A program made the position numbers and the translations under genes. Shown one piece after another: positions 34,530-47,339 of a stretch of DNA of 64,000 nt. Under the pieces are notes generated by a model, which was not told the origin of the DNA, did not search any database, and was given only the letters and a program-made list of their open reading frames with translations. Numbering within the stretch: the stretch's first letter is position 1; each line of letters starts with the position of its first letter. This DNA is from Coenobita brevimanus. Its lineage: Eukaryota; Arthropoda; Malacostraca; Decapoda; Coenobitidae. The stretch lies in NCBI GenBank assembly GCA_032717465.1, contig CM064671.1:58721611-58785610 (forward strand). Direction: 5' to 3'.

Positions 34530-36630
34530 AGATAATAGGAAGTAGGAAATACAGACAGAGGGAGACAGTTGCAGAGTTGACCTGTTACATAAATGAAGGA
34601 GTGGGAGTAACGGCTAACTCTTGCATTAGAGGGTTGGACAGAAAAGGGATGAGAGTTTGTTCCTAGAAGGGTGCTACGCGCCAGCCGTAGCGGTGGTGGG
34701 GTTCAAGCAGACAGTTCAGAGAAGCAGTGACCATTGAAGTAGGGATAGAAAAGAGATAAAGATGCAACAGTGTGGCGAAGAGACGGAGGTTAAAGGGAGC
34801 CAGTTGGAGGAGGAGAGTTAATGACACGAAAAGCCTTTGACTCCACCTTGTTCAGAAGAGCTGTATGTGGGGAGCCTCCCCACACGTGACAGCTGTACTC
34901 TACACAGAGGCGAAAATAAAACCCGTGTACAAAGTCAAACACTGTGCAGGGGTAAAGAAGGTACAGAGTCGGCTTAGCATACGGTACCTAGTCTCTTGGA
35001 AGCAGATTTAATAAGAGATGTAATATGATCTTTCCAAGATTAATCTCGAGAGAATGAAACCCCAAGTATGTTCAAAGATGATGCAGGATTGAGCTGGATA
35101 TTATTAAACATTAGTGGAAGATTTTGACGAATTGATAGTTGTAAGATATAAGTTTCTGGCACATTAAAAACAACAAGATAACTTTTACCCCAGTCAGAGA
35201 CACGAGCCAAGTAAGACATTATGTGTGCCATAGCCACATCCCTTGTTTGTTGAAGTAACTGCTGAGATGGACGCTGCAGGAAGCGAATGGAAAGGTGAAT
35301 AATGAAATCATCAGTGTATGAGTCGATAGGGTTAAATGTACAGCTTAGAAGGTCACTTATGAATAAAAGGAAGAGTGTTGGTGACAGGACACAACTCTGA
35401 GGAACACCACTGTAGATAAATTTAGGAGAAGAACGATGGCCGTCCAAACATCAGCTATAGCACTACCTAAGGGTAGAAACCGTAGGTGGGAACTTTGGAA
35501 ATTAAAGATTTATGCCAGACTCGATCGAAAGCCTTCGAGATGTCAAGTGCAATGGCAAAGCTTTCGCCAAAGTCCCGAAAGAAGGATGACCCAAAGTCTA
35601 AAAGGTAGGTGAGAAGATCGCCAGAGGAGCGTCCCCGACTGAACACATACTGTACTGACGATCGGAAAGAAGGTTGTGATAGGAAAGGTGTGTTTTTTTT
35701 TTTCTTGTTGAATATAGACTCGAACACTTTTGAGATACAGGATGCTGAAGGAAGTGAGCTATCGTTAGAGGGTTGGAAATATTCACTCTTCTTTGGGAGA
35801 GGCTGAATGAGAGGAAACTACCAGCAGGAAGGAAAGGTACAAATTGATAGACATAGGCAAAAGAGTTTACTTAGGTAGAGTGAAAGCACAGCAGCACAAT
35901 TCTTGAGGACAACAGGAGGGACTCCATCAACCCCATATGCCTTGTTTGCATTGACGCCAGTGATGACAGAAAATACATTAGTTGAAGAAATTTTAATGTC
36001 AGCCATGAGGATATCAGAGAGGGGGGGGGGGAGAGTTATGGAGGAATTGTCTAACGTGGAACTGGAGGAGAAAACCTGAGTGAAGAGATCTGCTTTATCA
36101 GAGGAAGAAATAGCTTCAGAACCATCAGAGTGGAAAAGAGGAGGGAAGGATGATGAGGTACAGTTGTTAGAAAGGTTTTGGCAAGGTGCCAGAAGGAGCG
36201 GGAAGAATTCGAATTGGAGAGTTCAGAGTATTCAGAACGGATGAAAGTATCTTTAGTAGGGTGAAGAAGACTTAGCACGAATCCGGGCAAAAACTTTAAA
36301 AAGATGAGACTCAGGGGTGGGTTGGCTCCAGTACCTTTTGTAGGCCTTCTCCTTGTTGTGGACAGCATTATAACAAGCGTGATTAAACCACGGTTTCTTT
36401 GCACCAGTCAAAGGATATGAGAAAGAAATGTATGCTTCCATGCCTTAGATAATAACCTCAGTAATACGCTTGGCACAGATGGCTCTCAGCCATGGAAGCA
36501 ATATTCATTCCAGGGAAAATCAAAGAAGTACTGCCTGAGGGCCTCCCAATCGGCAGCTCAAGTGTGCCACAACCGACGTTTCTTTGTAAGGTCCACAGGC
36601 CGTACTGGAGCGATGGGACAGGTTAAGGTT
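34530..36630 (-). pseudogene. LINE-D copy 2 (Jockey/CR1-like) reverse transcriptase relic
   Basis: Minus strand in order: YPLTGAKKPWFNHACYNAVH and EKAYKRYWSQ (36441-36320); NANKAYGVDGVPPVVLKNC (about 35950); FAIALDISKAFDRVWHKSL with the first catalytic Asp (35560-35490); SGVPQ..VLSPTLFLLFISDLLSC and YTDD in place of YADD (35447-35300). Decayed thumb and C-terminal text continues to about 34530. It has several frameshifts, poly(T) expansions and an in-place G run (36020-36030), so it is inactive. It matches copy 1 at 1848-3510 and copy 3 at 63130. Confidence 0.8.
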
Positions 36631-36689
36631 ATAAGGTTTTAGGAATTCATTTACATAAGTATATATAATTGCATGGTAGCATTTTTAAG

Positions 36690-36850
36690 CCTGGGTTAAG
36701 GTACAGTACTGAATTTTGCCCATTTTTCCGTACCTGAATCGTACCCTACCGTACTTCGAGGAAAATATTGTAATTCCGTACCGTACATTTTGTCTACATA
36801 TCAACTGTTCCGTACCATACTCCGTACCGTACCTTACAGTAATGCCGGCC
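36690..36850. repeat. GTACC-rich block, right
   Basis: TTTCCGTACCTGAATCGTAC, CCTACCGTACTTCG, CCGTACCGTACATTTTG, CCGTACCATACTCCGTACCG and GTACC. Same motif vocabulary as the block at 33440-33605. Confidence 0.45.
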
Positions 36851-39440
36851 TTGGTCATATTATCAGACACCAGAGGGAAATACAGCCAGCCATTCCTCAT
36901 CATTACTGAGATTGATGAAATTGCTTTCCATAATCTATTTAGTGGAATAACATTATAATTTTTTATGGCGAGGTCTCTTTCTTTCTTCACTAATTTTCGG
37001 TATTCATTTACTTATTGATTTCATCTCCATGTCTAATGACTGATAATATATTTGAATCTATTCTCTAAACAAAAAGCAGTAATTCACTACTATTTGTAAA
37101 TGTGAGTTTTTACCTTTACATCATAAGGGTTCCCACATTCATGTGACTGTTTCCAATATTGGCATATCTGCCTAAAACTCGAGGAGGGTAAAGGAATTAT
37201 TACAAAACTGACCAGAGGGTTAGTCATGTATATCGGAATGGCAACCGTAAACCAGGTATAAGGCCTTCGTAAGTCCCTGAAATCATCGTTTACTATTACT
37301 CATTTACTTATGCAAGAATGGGTAATAAACAGAGAATTCTTATTTAGACATGGCATGGTGAATGGTAAGGTGTACGGAGAGTAATCGTAGGTAATATTTT
37401 TATGAATGAGTTGGCTGACAGGGGAGATCTGGACTGTGTTTATTGAGAGAGCCTGTGCTCAGCAGAACATGATGACTGAACGTGTAGTGTGTTGAGTGCA
37501 ATAACCATAATGGTTGATTTTGGGGGTTTGGTAGTACCTGTCGCGATCATAGCTCACTTGATTATGCAAGAGGTTTGGAGATGTAAATCGGATGGGACGA
37601 TAACGTAGCAATAGACATACAAAAGTAGCGTGCAACACTTAATAAAGACTAAATTCACTCCGTGATCTCCTCTTTCCTCGACTAGCTGCCTCTTACGATG
37701 AGGTACTGTACATCACTATGCTGTTACAGACGTTAGCACTCAGGATATGGTGTTGCACGGTATTTTGTCTCCCCACTTGGGTGAAACCTAGTAATGGCTA
37801 AGGCGAAAGAGTGAAAGTAGCACCTTCAATATCAATCACGATCCCTAAGTTGGAACCGACCGTCATGGTACTACTAGCGTGCATAACAAATCATATTCAC
37901 ACTGATATGACAGGAAACGTATCATATACTGTATTCAGATCACGTTTGGCATGATAAGTCAGTCAAATTGAACCTAACAAATGGCAAAAAGTCTTTGCTA
38001 ATGTATGTACGGAGCACAGTGGATGAAATCCGTCTCCAGCTACCAAATGTCATATATCAGTTTGTAAGGACTGATGATAACTCTGCGATTTGATAAGTAG
38101 GGCCATACCAATTATTCAGATGAAAAAGTTCTCACGGCTGCCTTGATCACAAGCCGATGTGAGAGGTAAGGCAGCAATCATTAAACGGTTCAAGTAAATT
38201 GCATGGATGGTACGTTTTTTAAATAATACAATTACTTCGTATTCTAAATGGAAGACTAAGCGATCTAGGTCAAACACTGACGGCTGAGGATACAGTGATA
38301 AATTAACCAAAGGATGTAACCGAGAGGGACTAAAACCACTCAGTAAATGTGATCATAGTAGATCATCAGAATTGTTACTGCAGTAGTGCTGATCTATTTC
38401 TAATGATATCAGTGGAAATGAGGGACTTCTGAAACCCTCAGATGGAAGCTATGATGCGAGAAATTTAAATTTTCTTCCCTCGACACACGTTACGGACCTG
38501 ATAGTGATGCATGAGCATCAGAAGGTGGCACACTTTAGGTGTCTCTGTGCAGTATTTAAACTGCGTATGAATGTAGCAGATCAGTCATAAAATTATAAGA
38601 AAGTACATTTGTCGAAAACTGAACCATAACCCTTATCAATCCCGACCCCTACCGCTGCTACCAGAATATCCTGCATCGTTTTCACTAAATTTTTTGAGGT
38701 GATAAATATGCTGGTGGATAGTAGGCGCATTGTCACCATTTGGCACACGAGAGAACGTCTCCTATAGGGCCCGCTCTTTCAACTGTTCTCATGAAATCCA
38801 AACGTGCCCTCTCACACTTCAAAATGATCCCTTTAAGGTCCCGTGATAGCATTATACAGGAAAAGTTAATAGTGGGAAGTCTTGGGTTAAGCTGTGCATC
38901 TTAATATTTACCTTTGCTATAGTGCGAGATGTGCATCTGAAACTGTGTGAGGGGCTTGTCTTGTGAGGATTTCATGATGGAGGTTGGAAGATTCTGCTCT
39001 GCAAGGAATTTAGTTTAGTATATCAGTCACTGACAGGGCATCTGATATTAATCATGTAACTAAGCAACTCAAAAAAATGAAGACCCCGCAGTACTGAATA
39101 GTGTGATTGGCGAAGCTCCCTGATTTGGTGAACTTTAGGAATATTGCATAGGCAATGTAATTTCTAGTCTAAGATTCAGAACCGGGGTAGCTGTACTGAA
39201 GAGTGAAAAATTACGCGTTGTTCTGATGGTAGTTGTTTATGACTGACATCAAATATGTGCATACTGACCTAACACATACCCACTCCATTTTCACTCTTCT
39301 GCTTGGTCTATGTTGACGTTTACAAAATTATCCCAGTGAACCTTTCATGGTAGATATTTGAACACTCACACCTTACAAAGAAAAAAATGCTGTAACCAGC
39401 AAGTATCACTGCTTCCTCAAGGTTATCACTAATATGAAAA
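36851..39440. other. No feature recognised
   Basis: About 2.6 kb of mixed-composition, single-copy-looking DNA with only short open frames on either strand. No microsatellite, LINE text or splice-bounded coding stretch could be supported. Confidence 0.4.
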
Positions 39441-39446
39441 ATTGTC

Positions 39447-39494
39447 AGTCCATGACTATTTACTCTCCTTCAGGGAAGTAAATAGTCATGGACT
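39447..39494. repeat. Perfect 18-bp inverted repeat (hairpin, 12-base loop)
   Basis: AGTCCATGACTATTTACT (39447-39464) and its exact reverse complement (39477-39494) surround CTCCTTCAGGGA. The right arm is followed by a partial direct copy of the left arm plus loop (GACTATTTACTCTCCCTGAAAG, 39491-39512). Confidence 0.9.
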
Positions 39495-39959
39495 ATTTAC
39501 TCTCCCTGAAAGAGAATGGAAGTTGATCACCTTCCTGACAATTGGTTGGTTATACCGTTGTGATCCACGATGAATGTCCATACTGAATCTGAAGACGGAG
39601 GTAGCGAAAACATGTGCTGGTTAGGGATCTGAAGAGCTGGTAGCAAATATATGAACAGCTTCTTCGAAGACGAATAGATCAATTGTTTTAAATGTTGCTC
39701 TTGTTGTTGAACAACGTCAGTCTGTCTGGCTGAACAGACTCATCAACCACGAGGAAGCAACCGCCCCTGCAGGGCCATTTCATGCAGTGAATCAGTATTC
39801 CCGTGAGGCAGTCAGCTCCTCGTCACAGTGTAGCACAGGGAGGAAGAGTTTGGAGGCTTGGTTCCTGGGTGAAAAGTTTGGAGGTTTGGTTCCTGGGTGC
39901 ATCCCACATTTGTGTTTCCATTCAGTTAACAGTGGCACCATACTAGACTCCAAATCATC

Positions 39960-40205
39960 CTGTTATTTGGTTATATGGTTACCACCTGGTGTTGTACATG
40001 TTTCCAAGGTTACAGGGAAACATAATAGCTTTTCACGCAGTGTAGCCATCTGAAGATGGAAAAAAAGTATTAACAAGCAACAGGACGGATAAGAGACATA
40101 GGACGAAAGGAGAACAGACACAAATAGAATGATTAATGTGAAGGGAACAGGAAGCAATACGTCACGCAAGTGGGTGATCGTCACCACCACTTACCACCCG
40201 ATGAG
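39960..40205 (-). mobile_element. SINE-A related fragment (5' part only), diverged
   Basis: GGTTACCACCTGGTGTTGTAC, GTTTCCAAGGTTACAGGGAAAC, GCAGTGTAGCCATCTGAAG and GGTGATCGTCACCACCACTT occur in the same order as the non-tRNA half of SINE-A (reverse of 763-1050). The tRNA-like half is absent, so the 5' module may also exist on its own. Confidence 0.5.
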
Positions 40206-41559
40206 TTCAGTAGTCTGCCTATATCCCATGGAGCAACATGACAATGTCAACTGGTTAAAGGGTGTAGAGGGCTGACCAGCTTCAGCTTCCCAGACCTGAG
40301 TTAGAACTAGATAAGCAGCTCAAGATCCTGTTCAGCTGAAGCATCGAATTATTGCCTGTAGACAGTTGTAGATTAAGCATTGGGATTTAGATTTGAACAT
40401 AAATACTAGATTGGTTGATACGTAATTCTTCCACAAGGTGTTTTGCACTTGACAAACTTGTAAAGCACTGTGCTGAATAAGCTAATGATTATATACATTA
40501 CATTAAGTAGAATGTAATGTTGCCCGACTCTGCTTGACGCACTGATCTGCATATTTTACTACGCTGCCTAATAGTGAATTAATAATAGACAGAGCAGCAC
40601 AATACTTCTCACAGCAAACTTGTAGCCACATACAGCTCAGACAGACAGGAAAACAAGGTCATTATCACTACAACAGACACAATTTGAAATCCATCTCAAG
40701 CACAGCATACAGTATACTTACATTATTTTTCAAAAGCTTACTCCATTATTAGTTAATATATTTATTCTTATTATTCAGTATATATTTGCTGTCTGTAATA
40801 TTATTTCTTTAATACAGACAAGCAAGTCGAATTTGCTAATTAGGTACCAATATATGGTACAGAAACGATCAGAGTTATCCTCCTGTCTATGTACGTTGTA
40901 AAATAAAACCTGATGGATCATTTTGCACCTGGTGCATACCAACTTCAGGTCAGCTGGTATCCCTGATTGCCTACTGCCTTTGGACTTACAAGGAACACCG
41001 TGAATACTGAATCAAAATGTCGGATTTGTAACGCAGCTACTATGTGAATAAGTTTCCACTATTTAACATATAAATATGTTCATGTTTCGTCGTTGTCAGC
41101 CATCATTGGATATATATCATGGAGAGGTCATCAAGGAGATAAAGACCGCACAGGCAATGAAAGGCACCATGTTAGTATTGTATCAGAGTGCCTTGCTTGC
41201 AAACAAACGTTCTACACTTGTCACCCATGTTTGGAGATCGATATTTATATCATTATTGTAGGAGAAAAAGCAGCGTTGTGAGAAATAATATCATACATAA
41301 ATGAGCCAAAAATAAAAGTAGAGATGATCCGTAGAAATTGTGTAACTATCATTTTATCATCATTATTATCACCACCATCAGCAGCAGCAGCAGCAACCAC
41401 TGCAAGACCCCTGATGAACAAAAACCTTCCTCTGCATTCATGAATAATTTGACTGGGTCATTTTCTGCCAGGCTTTGCCTACTAACTTCTCTAAATCAAC
41501 TGCACCTCTTGCAATCTATTTTTCTGCAACGCTTAGACCCAGTCAGCCATCCTATTTTT
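40206..41559. other. No gene recognised
   Basis: AT-rich with a short CAG run at 41380-41394. No supported coding or element sequence. Confidence 0.4.
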
Positions 41560-42200
41560 TAATCGGTTATCCATTATTCTTGCTACATGGCATGCCTACC
41601 ACCATTTCTGTTTTTTAATTAACTTCTAGGAAGTCTGCCCTCTCAACCAAATTGATCTCTGCCTTCCTATCGAAGATATTCTCAACACTGTCCTTTCCAT
41701 TGCTCTTCGAGAACGAATTAATTTTTTCCCATTGATTTTGTTTGCTTCCTGGTCTCACAACCCTAAGACGTAGCTGGTTTTACATATAGTTGTGTACGTT
41801 TTGTTTCAGACATTCTGGCAAACTACTTTTCATTGTCTCTACTTATGTTTACTGAAAGCATTGCATTGAACTGTAATGCGCCGTTTCATTTCGTTTTCAG
41901 TGCCTTTGGTTAGTTTTGGTATTTGCCCAAGTAAGTATACTCCTCAACATTTTCAAGAAGTTCTTCATTTATGATGATGATGCTCTTTGGTATACTTGGA
42001 TTAAACTTTATCTAGCTCGTTTAACATTTCATGCAATGCCTATGTTGTCTCTGAGATCTGGACTATATCATCTGCAGATCCTTTTTTTTTTTTTTTTTTT
42101 TTTTACTCCATTGTCTTCCCATTCCAGCACTCTGAAAATACTTTCAAGACGTGCTGAAAATAATGTTGTTGAAATTTTCATTCTGAGACCAGCTAGTGTT
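41560..42200 (-). pseudogene. LINE-H (RTE-like) 3' half of reverse transcriptase
   Basis: The minus strand reads LFSARLESIFRVLEWEDNGV (about 42180-42110). After a 26-bp poly(T) expansion come SADDIVQIS (catalytic ADD), LHEMLNELD, a degenerate YLGQI-like text, KRRITVQCNAFSKHK and, towards 41560, more stop-ridden sequence. It continues the fragment at 48290-48960 and is separated from it by LINE-F. Confidence 0.65.
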
Positions 42201-42493
42201 ATATACAGACCTCCAGCCTGCGTGTCTCGTGCACTGGACTGCCTAATTCATTGAGGAAGCCTGTTTTACAGTTTTACCCAGTTTTTGCTGTTGTGGGACT
42301 TCGCCTTTGGCACTGAAGAGCGGTTTTCTGTGTTTTGCGGTTTTTTACTGGGACTCTGTCTCACACAGATGGATTCTTTTTTTCGGCCTGCCGCTTAGTG
42401 TCCTTTACTGTAGTACGATGCCAGTCACTGAAGGGGTGCTGTTAGGGCACTTCCATGAAGGGGGTACCTTTAGAGGCCTGGTTATAGGACGCA

Positions 42494-44228
42494 GTGAGGG
42501 TGTCTCTGATAGTATGGCGAAGTCTTTCACGGGGCAGTGACGGGTCTCCTGTGGTGCCCTTTAGAGGGTGGAGAATAGGCACCCGTTTCTGTAGGGAATT
42601 GGCTTTTTTTCTTTCCCTCGGCAGGTGTCTCAGCTCTCTTGGCCCTCTGAGCTGTCTCTTATCCTCCACATCACGCCTCCTAAGACACACTCTCCCACCC
42701 TCACCAAACCTCGTGGGTCTAAATCTACCGTCACTCCCTCTGCCTCCACCACTTCCACCAAGGTTCATGCTCACACCAACAGGCACGGACGCCCCGCTGC
42801 CACCTCCTCTCCCTCTCAGCACCCTGTTGCTAAGGGTAAATCCCCCCATCAACACCCATCCATCGGATGTTAAGCAGGAAAGGCACCTCTCCTCCCCCAG
42901 CTCGGATGTCTCATCCGGGGTTTCCCCTGCCCATGATCCAGGTTGCAACCGACACTTTCCCTCCACTCCATCTCCTTCTACTTCTACCACCGCCACCTCT
43001 GCCCACTGCTCCTCCAAATCTGCCAAGATACATGAGCAGATGGAGGCCACAGATGCCAACGCCCCTGAACTCATTCCGGGCACTTCTGCCCAGAATGCAG
43101 CTGCTCCTGCCTCCATTGAAGGCGAGAGCTACACCCTAGTCTGGAAGAAGGGCAGACGCCTCACGGGCACTAACCAGGGAAACCCCTTACCCCTGCACCC
43201 AGCACTGTGCTCCTCCAGCATCTCGCCATTCGGTAACTGTTGCGGCTCGCCCTCCACCTGCATCTCCATACCTGGCATTTTGTATCCCTGTTCAATAGGG
43301 TTACAATACGAGCTACGATGTGGTGATAGGTCTGGAAAAGACTCTGCCAGGGCTAAAATGCTTCAACACTATGCAAAAGGATGGAAGCTCCGTCATTGTG
43401 CCACTGGAGACCTCCACCATCAAACTCATCACGATAGCACCAGGCATCAAAACCGCCAAAGTGGTTGTGATGGGCTTCCTGCTCGCCTGGGACCTGGAAC
43501 TCCTCCTGCGGCATGATCAGGTGGAGGCAGCTGTCCACTGTCAGAGGTGAGAAGTCGGGAGGAGACTCGTCAGGTAGTTGTCACTCTCCACACCGCTCTC
43601 CTACCGGAGCTCCATCTGGGCAACTGGGGCATCTACCACTTACACCTCTTCACCCCAAAACCCTTGTGGTGCTTCCAGTGCCACCACTATGGCCATCACA
43701 GGGCAAATTGCAAACGTCCTGTTGTGCTGCATGTGCAGGCGGAACAACGACAAAGATGTCTGCCTCACCAAACTCAAGGCTGGGGAGACAGTTGTTGCCC
43801 TCTGCCCAAACTGCACTGGCAGGCACCATGCATGGCAACTGAGGTGCCCGTCCAGGGTAGCTCTGGTGGAAGAGGCCCACCGCCACCAGGCAAGGTGGGT
43901 GCAGGAGCAACAGCGCAATTCTGTCACCCCTGCTCCCCCACGAACTTTCATCTGGGGTTCCCAGGAGAAGGCAGTGGCCCTGCCACCTCCCCCACCAATA
44001 TTGGACACCTTCCTACCTCTCCCTGCCCCTCAGGCCACCGCCAGAACCTCGGCTGCTTCTCCCTCCCACCACTCAGACCACAACTTCTGCTGCTACACTT
44101 CCTTTGCCTCCAGACACATGCCTCAGCTCAGGCTTGACACATTATTTTCACTGCAGAGGAGCTCAGAATGCTGTACAGGGAGAATTGCGTTGTCAGTGGT
44201 GCAGATCATAGGGGATACCCTGGGCTGA
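42494..44228 (+). pseudogene. LINE-F ORF1 (gag-like) with CCHC zinc knuckles, frameshifted
   Basis: The first frame (42494-43516) is Pro/Ser-rich with no domain I recognise, then has YTLVWKKGRRLTG, a common start of I-type ORF1 RNA-binding regions. After shifts, two frames together give WCFQCHHYGHHRANCK, a CX2CX4HX4C knuckle at about 43670-43711, and a second knuckle CPNCTGRHHAWQLRC near 43803-43850. Zinc knuckles in ORF1 are usual for I, R1 and Jockey elements and bind the element RNA. Confidence 0.7.
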
Positions 44229-44533
44229 CCACTGGACACCCAGCCCTTGGTAAAGACCATGGACAATATCATCCAGCATGTGGTAGAGGCGGAGCTCCTC
44301 TCCCCAGCAGACCACGCTGCCCACGCTCCACAGCCCCTGGCACCAGTTCCTGACTCCCCCCAGCCTTACTTGCCTCTCCTGCTGCCTCAACTGCTTCCAC
44401 AACCAACCGCCTCGCCAGGGCTCACGCCCACCATGGCTGCAATAGAGGCAGAGCAGCATGCCCTCCATCTTCCCCTGGAAGATGCCCCTCAGTCTCGCAA
44501 TCAGCCTCAATCTCCGCAGCCCCTTTCCGAGTC

Positions 44534-45241
44534 TTGCAGTGGAACTGCCTAGGGGCTTGGAACAAACTCCCCCACCACCAAGAGGTGGTGGCCAGAGAGG
44601 ATGTTTATGTCATCCTCCTGCAGGAGACGCTTCTTCCCTGGGACTCTGCTTTTATACTTGGGGGTTTCAAACATCACTTTCACCTCCAGATCCGCAGTGC
44701 TACAAGGGGATGTGCTATCCTGGTGAAGAATCACATCCCCTGTGTTGAATTCGCCCCTCCTGTATCATGTAGAGAGGGGGTCGAGGTGCAGTGCATTGTT
44801 CTGCAACTCGCCACCACCTCCCTTAACATCTTCACCATGTACGGGAGCCATGATAGCCCTCTTAATCTGAGGGAGACTTTGGCCTTTGCTGATGCTGAAC
44901 CCATGCTAATCGGGGGAGGCCTCAACACCTACCACTCTATTCTCTCCTTTCCCCTACCTACCAACGAGGCAGAGCAGGATCTTGCCATGATTCTCGAGGA
45001 AATTGTGGTTGTTTCCCTACTCAATGACCCCAATGAGCTAGCTCCCGTGACAGGAGGTCGTCTGGACCTCACCCTCATCTCCTCTACTCTTGCTGGCACA
45101 TCTGTGTGCTCCCTTCACTCCTTCCTTACCAGTGACCATTTCATCACGGTGACGGAAATGCAGTTGGTTACCATTCCACCCCCTCCGCCACTGCCATCCC
45201 GTTGGAACCTGCGCAGAGCTCACTGGTACGAGTACGACTAG
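44534..45241 (+). pseudogene. LINE-F ORF2 endonuclease domain
   Basis: An open frame of 235 codons. MQWNCLGAWNK (the WN.. start of the domain) is followed by VYVILLQETLLP (catalytic QE), GGFKHHF, GCAILVKN, LNIFTMYGSH, PMLIGGGLN (normally GDFN; the Asp is lost), GRLDLTLIS, and LTSDHFITVTEM (the SDH motif). It ends RWNLRRAHW, the usual linker to the reverse transcriptase. Loss of GDFN suggests the nuclease is dead. Confidence 0.75.
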
Positions 45242-45659
45242 TCTGTTGAGACCCACCTTGGAAATGTTTTCACCCAACATTGCCTTGATGGTCATGCAGA
45301 GGATGTCTCCCTTGCCCTCTACCACATTGCTGCAGTCAGTATCCCCCTCTCCAAACTCCCTGCCTCTCCCGTAAAAGACCACTGGTTCTTTGACAACAGA
45401 GTCTGTGAACTTAATCACAGGCTAAATACTGCTTGCAAGGCACACTGGAGATGGTCCTCTTCCATCACCAGGAAATATCTGGTTGCACTAGCGCAGCTTG
45501 TGTCACAAGAAAAGTTGCATATTTGTGATGAGGCATGGATCAGGTGGTGCAGATCGCTCGATTGACATTCCTCCCTAAAGGAGATGTGGAAGAAGATCAG
45601 GCATATCTCTGGTAACCAGCCCCCCAGACCCTCTGCTCATTCTGATCCTGCATATGAGG

Positions 45660-47000
45660 CTGATTGCCTCATTACTGCTTTTCCACTAGGACTTCACCGA
45701 CTAACCTTCCTCAAGTGGTCAGGGATGCGCAGGTTCACCTTGAGGGCCTAAGGAAGGACTCCGTGGCCGCAGCCTGCACATGCCAAGCTGCTACCAATCA
45801 CCTCTTTACCAGCATGGAAACGGACGAGACCCTCTGCGGCAGGAGAGATACAGCCCCAGTCACAGCTGGCCTGACTACTCCCTCCTTGCAGGATCAGCAC
45901 AGACGGGCAAGTCTGGCATCCTTAGTCTCATTAATCACTTGTGGGTGGAGGGATGCCTCCCCTGCATCTTGGAAAACTGCTGACATTTCCCACATCCCCA
46001 AGCCACGTGAGCCTGGTTCCATGCGACCTATATCCCTTAGCTGCATGGCCAAGACAGCTGAAAAGCTAGTCCTTTCTTGACTTACTTGGAAATTAGATTC
46101 GTAACACCCTCTGCTCTTTGCCTTCCTCTCAGGCAGAGGTGCTGCACAGTGCCTTGCCTCTTTTCTAGGTGAGCTGAGAAATGGCCATCTTCCTTGATCT
46201 TGAGAAGGCCTTCAACTTAGCTAACCCTGATGCGATATTGGCAGCTCTTGGAGGGAGAGGTGTCTGTGGCCGACATCTCTCCTCGATTCACAACTTCTTT
46301 GTTGTCTGTTCTGCCAGGATCTGCTTTCAAGGTCGGCTCTCTCCCTCCTACTCACATGTTAATGGTACTCCTCAAGGCAATGTGCCCAGTCCTATCTTGT
46401 TTAACATCCTTGTTGATCTACTGTTGATCGAGTTCGGCAGAGACATCACCCTGCTCTGCTATGCTGATGCTCTCACCCTTGTTTTCTTCCGTAGGGACAG
46501 CTATCGTCATGCCCTGACCGCTGTTACCTGCCTCCATGACAGATGCTGTGAACTGGGCCACAAGATTAGTCTTGAAAAAAACAAAGCCTGCCCTTTGGCA
46601 TACGTTCCCCCGAACAACTTCTCTACCTTGGGGACCATCAGCTCAACTTTGTTTGCAGCCATCAGTACTTGGGAGTGTGCTTTAACAGTCATATGTCTTT
46701 CTCCACCCATGTCAGGTACCTGTGGGAAAAAGTCACCCCATGGATCTCAGCATTCAAAGCCCTCTCATGCCGCAGCCTTGGTGCCTCCTACTGCATCCTT
46801 AGGACATTCTACTCACATGCCATACTTTCTCATGTGGATTACAATGACATCTGTCTTGTAGGGCTTTCTTGGAAGCAAGCCCGCTCCCTTGAAGTTCTAC
46901 AAAATGTGGCGCTACGTGTGATGTTAGGAGCTCCTGTTTGGGCGTGACTCGAGAACCTGAGGGTATAAAGTGGCTTCCCCTTCCTACAGCACAGGATCTG
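45660..47000 (+). pseudogene. LINE-F reverse transcriptase domain
   Basis: Fingers text GGWRDASPASWKTADISHIP and PRE..MRPISLSCMAKTAEKLV (45950-46080). After a stop, the palm frame 46181-46861 reads MAIFLDLEKAFNLAN (catalytic Asp at residue 6), GTPQGNVPSPILFN (63-76), and LCYADALTLV. Here the active-site YADD has become YADA (residues 94-97), removing a metal-binding Asp. The thumb continues in a second frame (46669-46947). Confidence 0.75.
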
Positions 47001-47339
47001 GAGTCGATCAACAGCAGTTTCTGCCCATCTTTCCAGACTTAGGCCACAGTTGCCCATCTCCTTGCTCTTGCAGTGCACCCTAGCCAGGCCTCCCAACCCT
47101 CACCGAAGAAAGGACTGGGCACACTCCACCATGAATATCATCTGCATTCTCGATGTCATTGATGCCTTTCAGGGCAGTCCTGACCTCCATGATCCTAATT
47201 ACGTGCCCTCCCCTTCATGGCTGCCCCTTGCGATCCAGTGTCTTGCACCCTCCGAAGCCTGCCCCAGAGCATCTCTCCCTGCCCTTCTCCGGCAGGATGG
47301 CCTATGAAGAATCGCATCTCTCTGGATCCCAGGGACCAT

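Noticed and set aside
42442..43116. Minus-strand 224-codon open frame, Gly/Glu-rich
   Set aside because: Antisense to the Pro/Ser-rich ORF1 of LINE-F; composition artefact.
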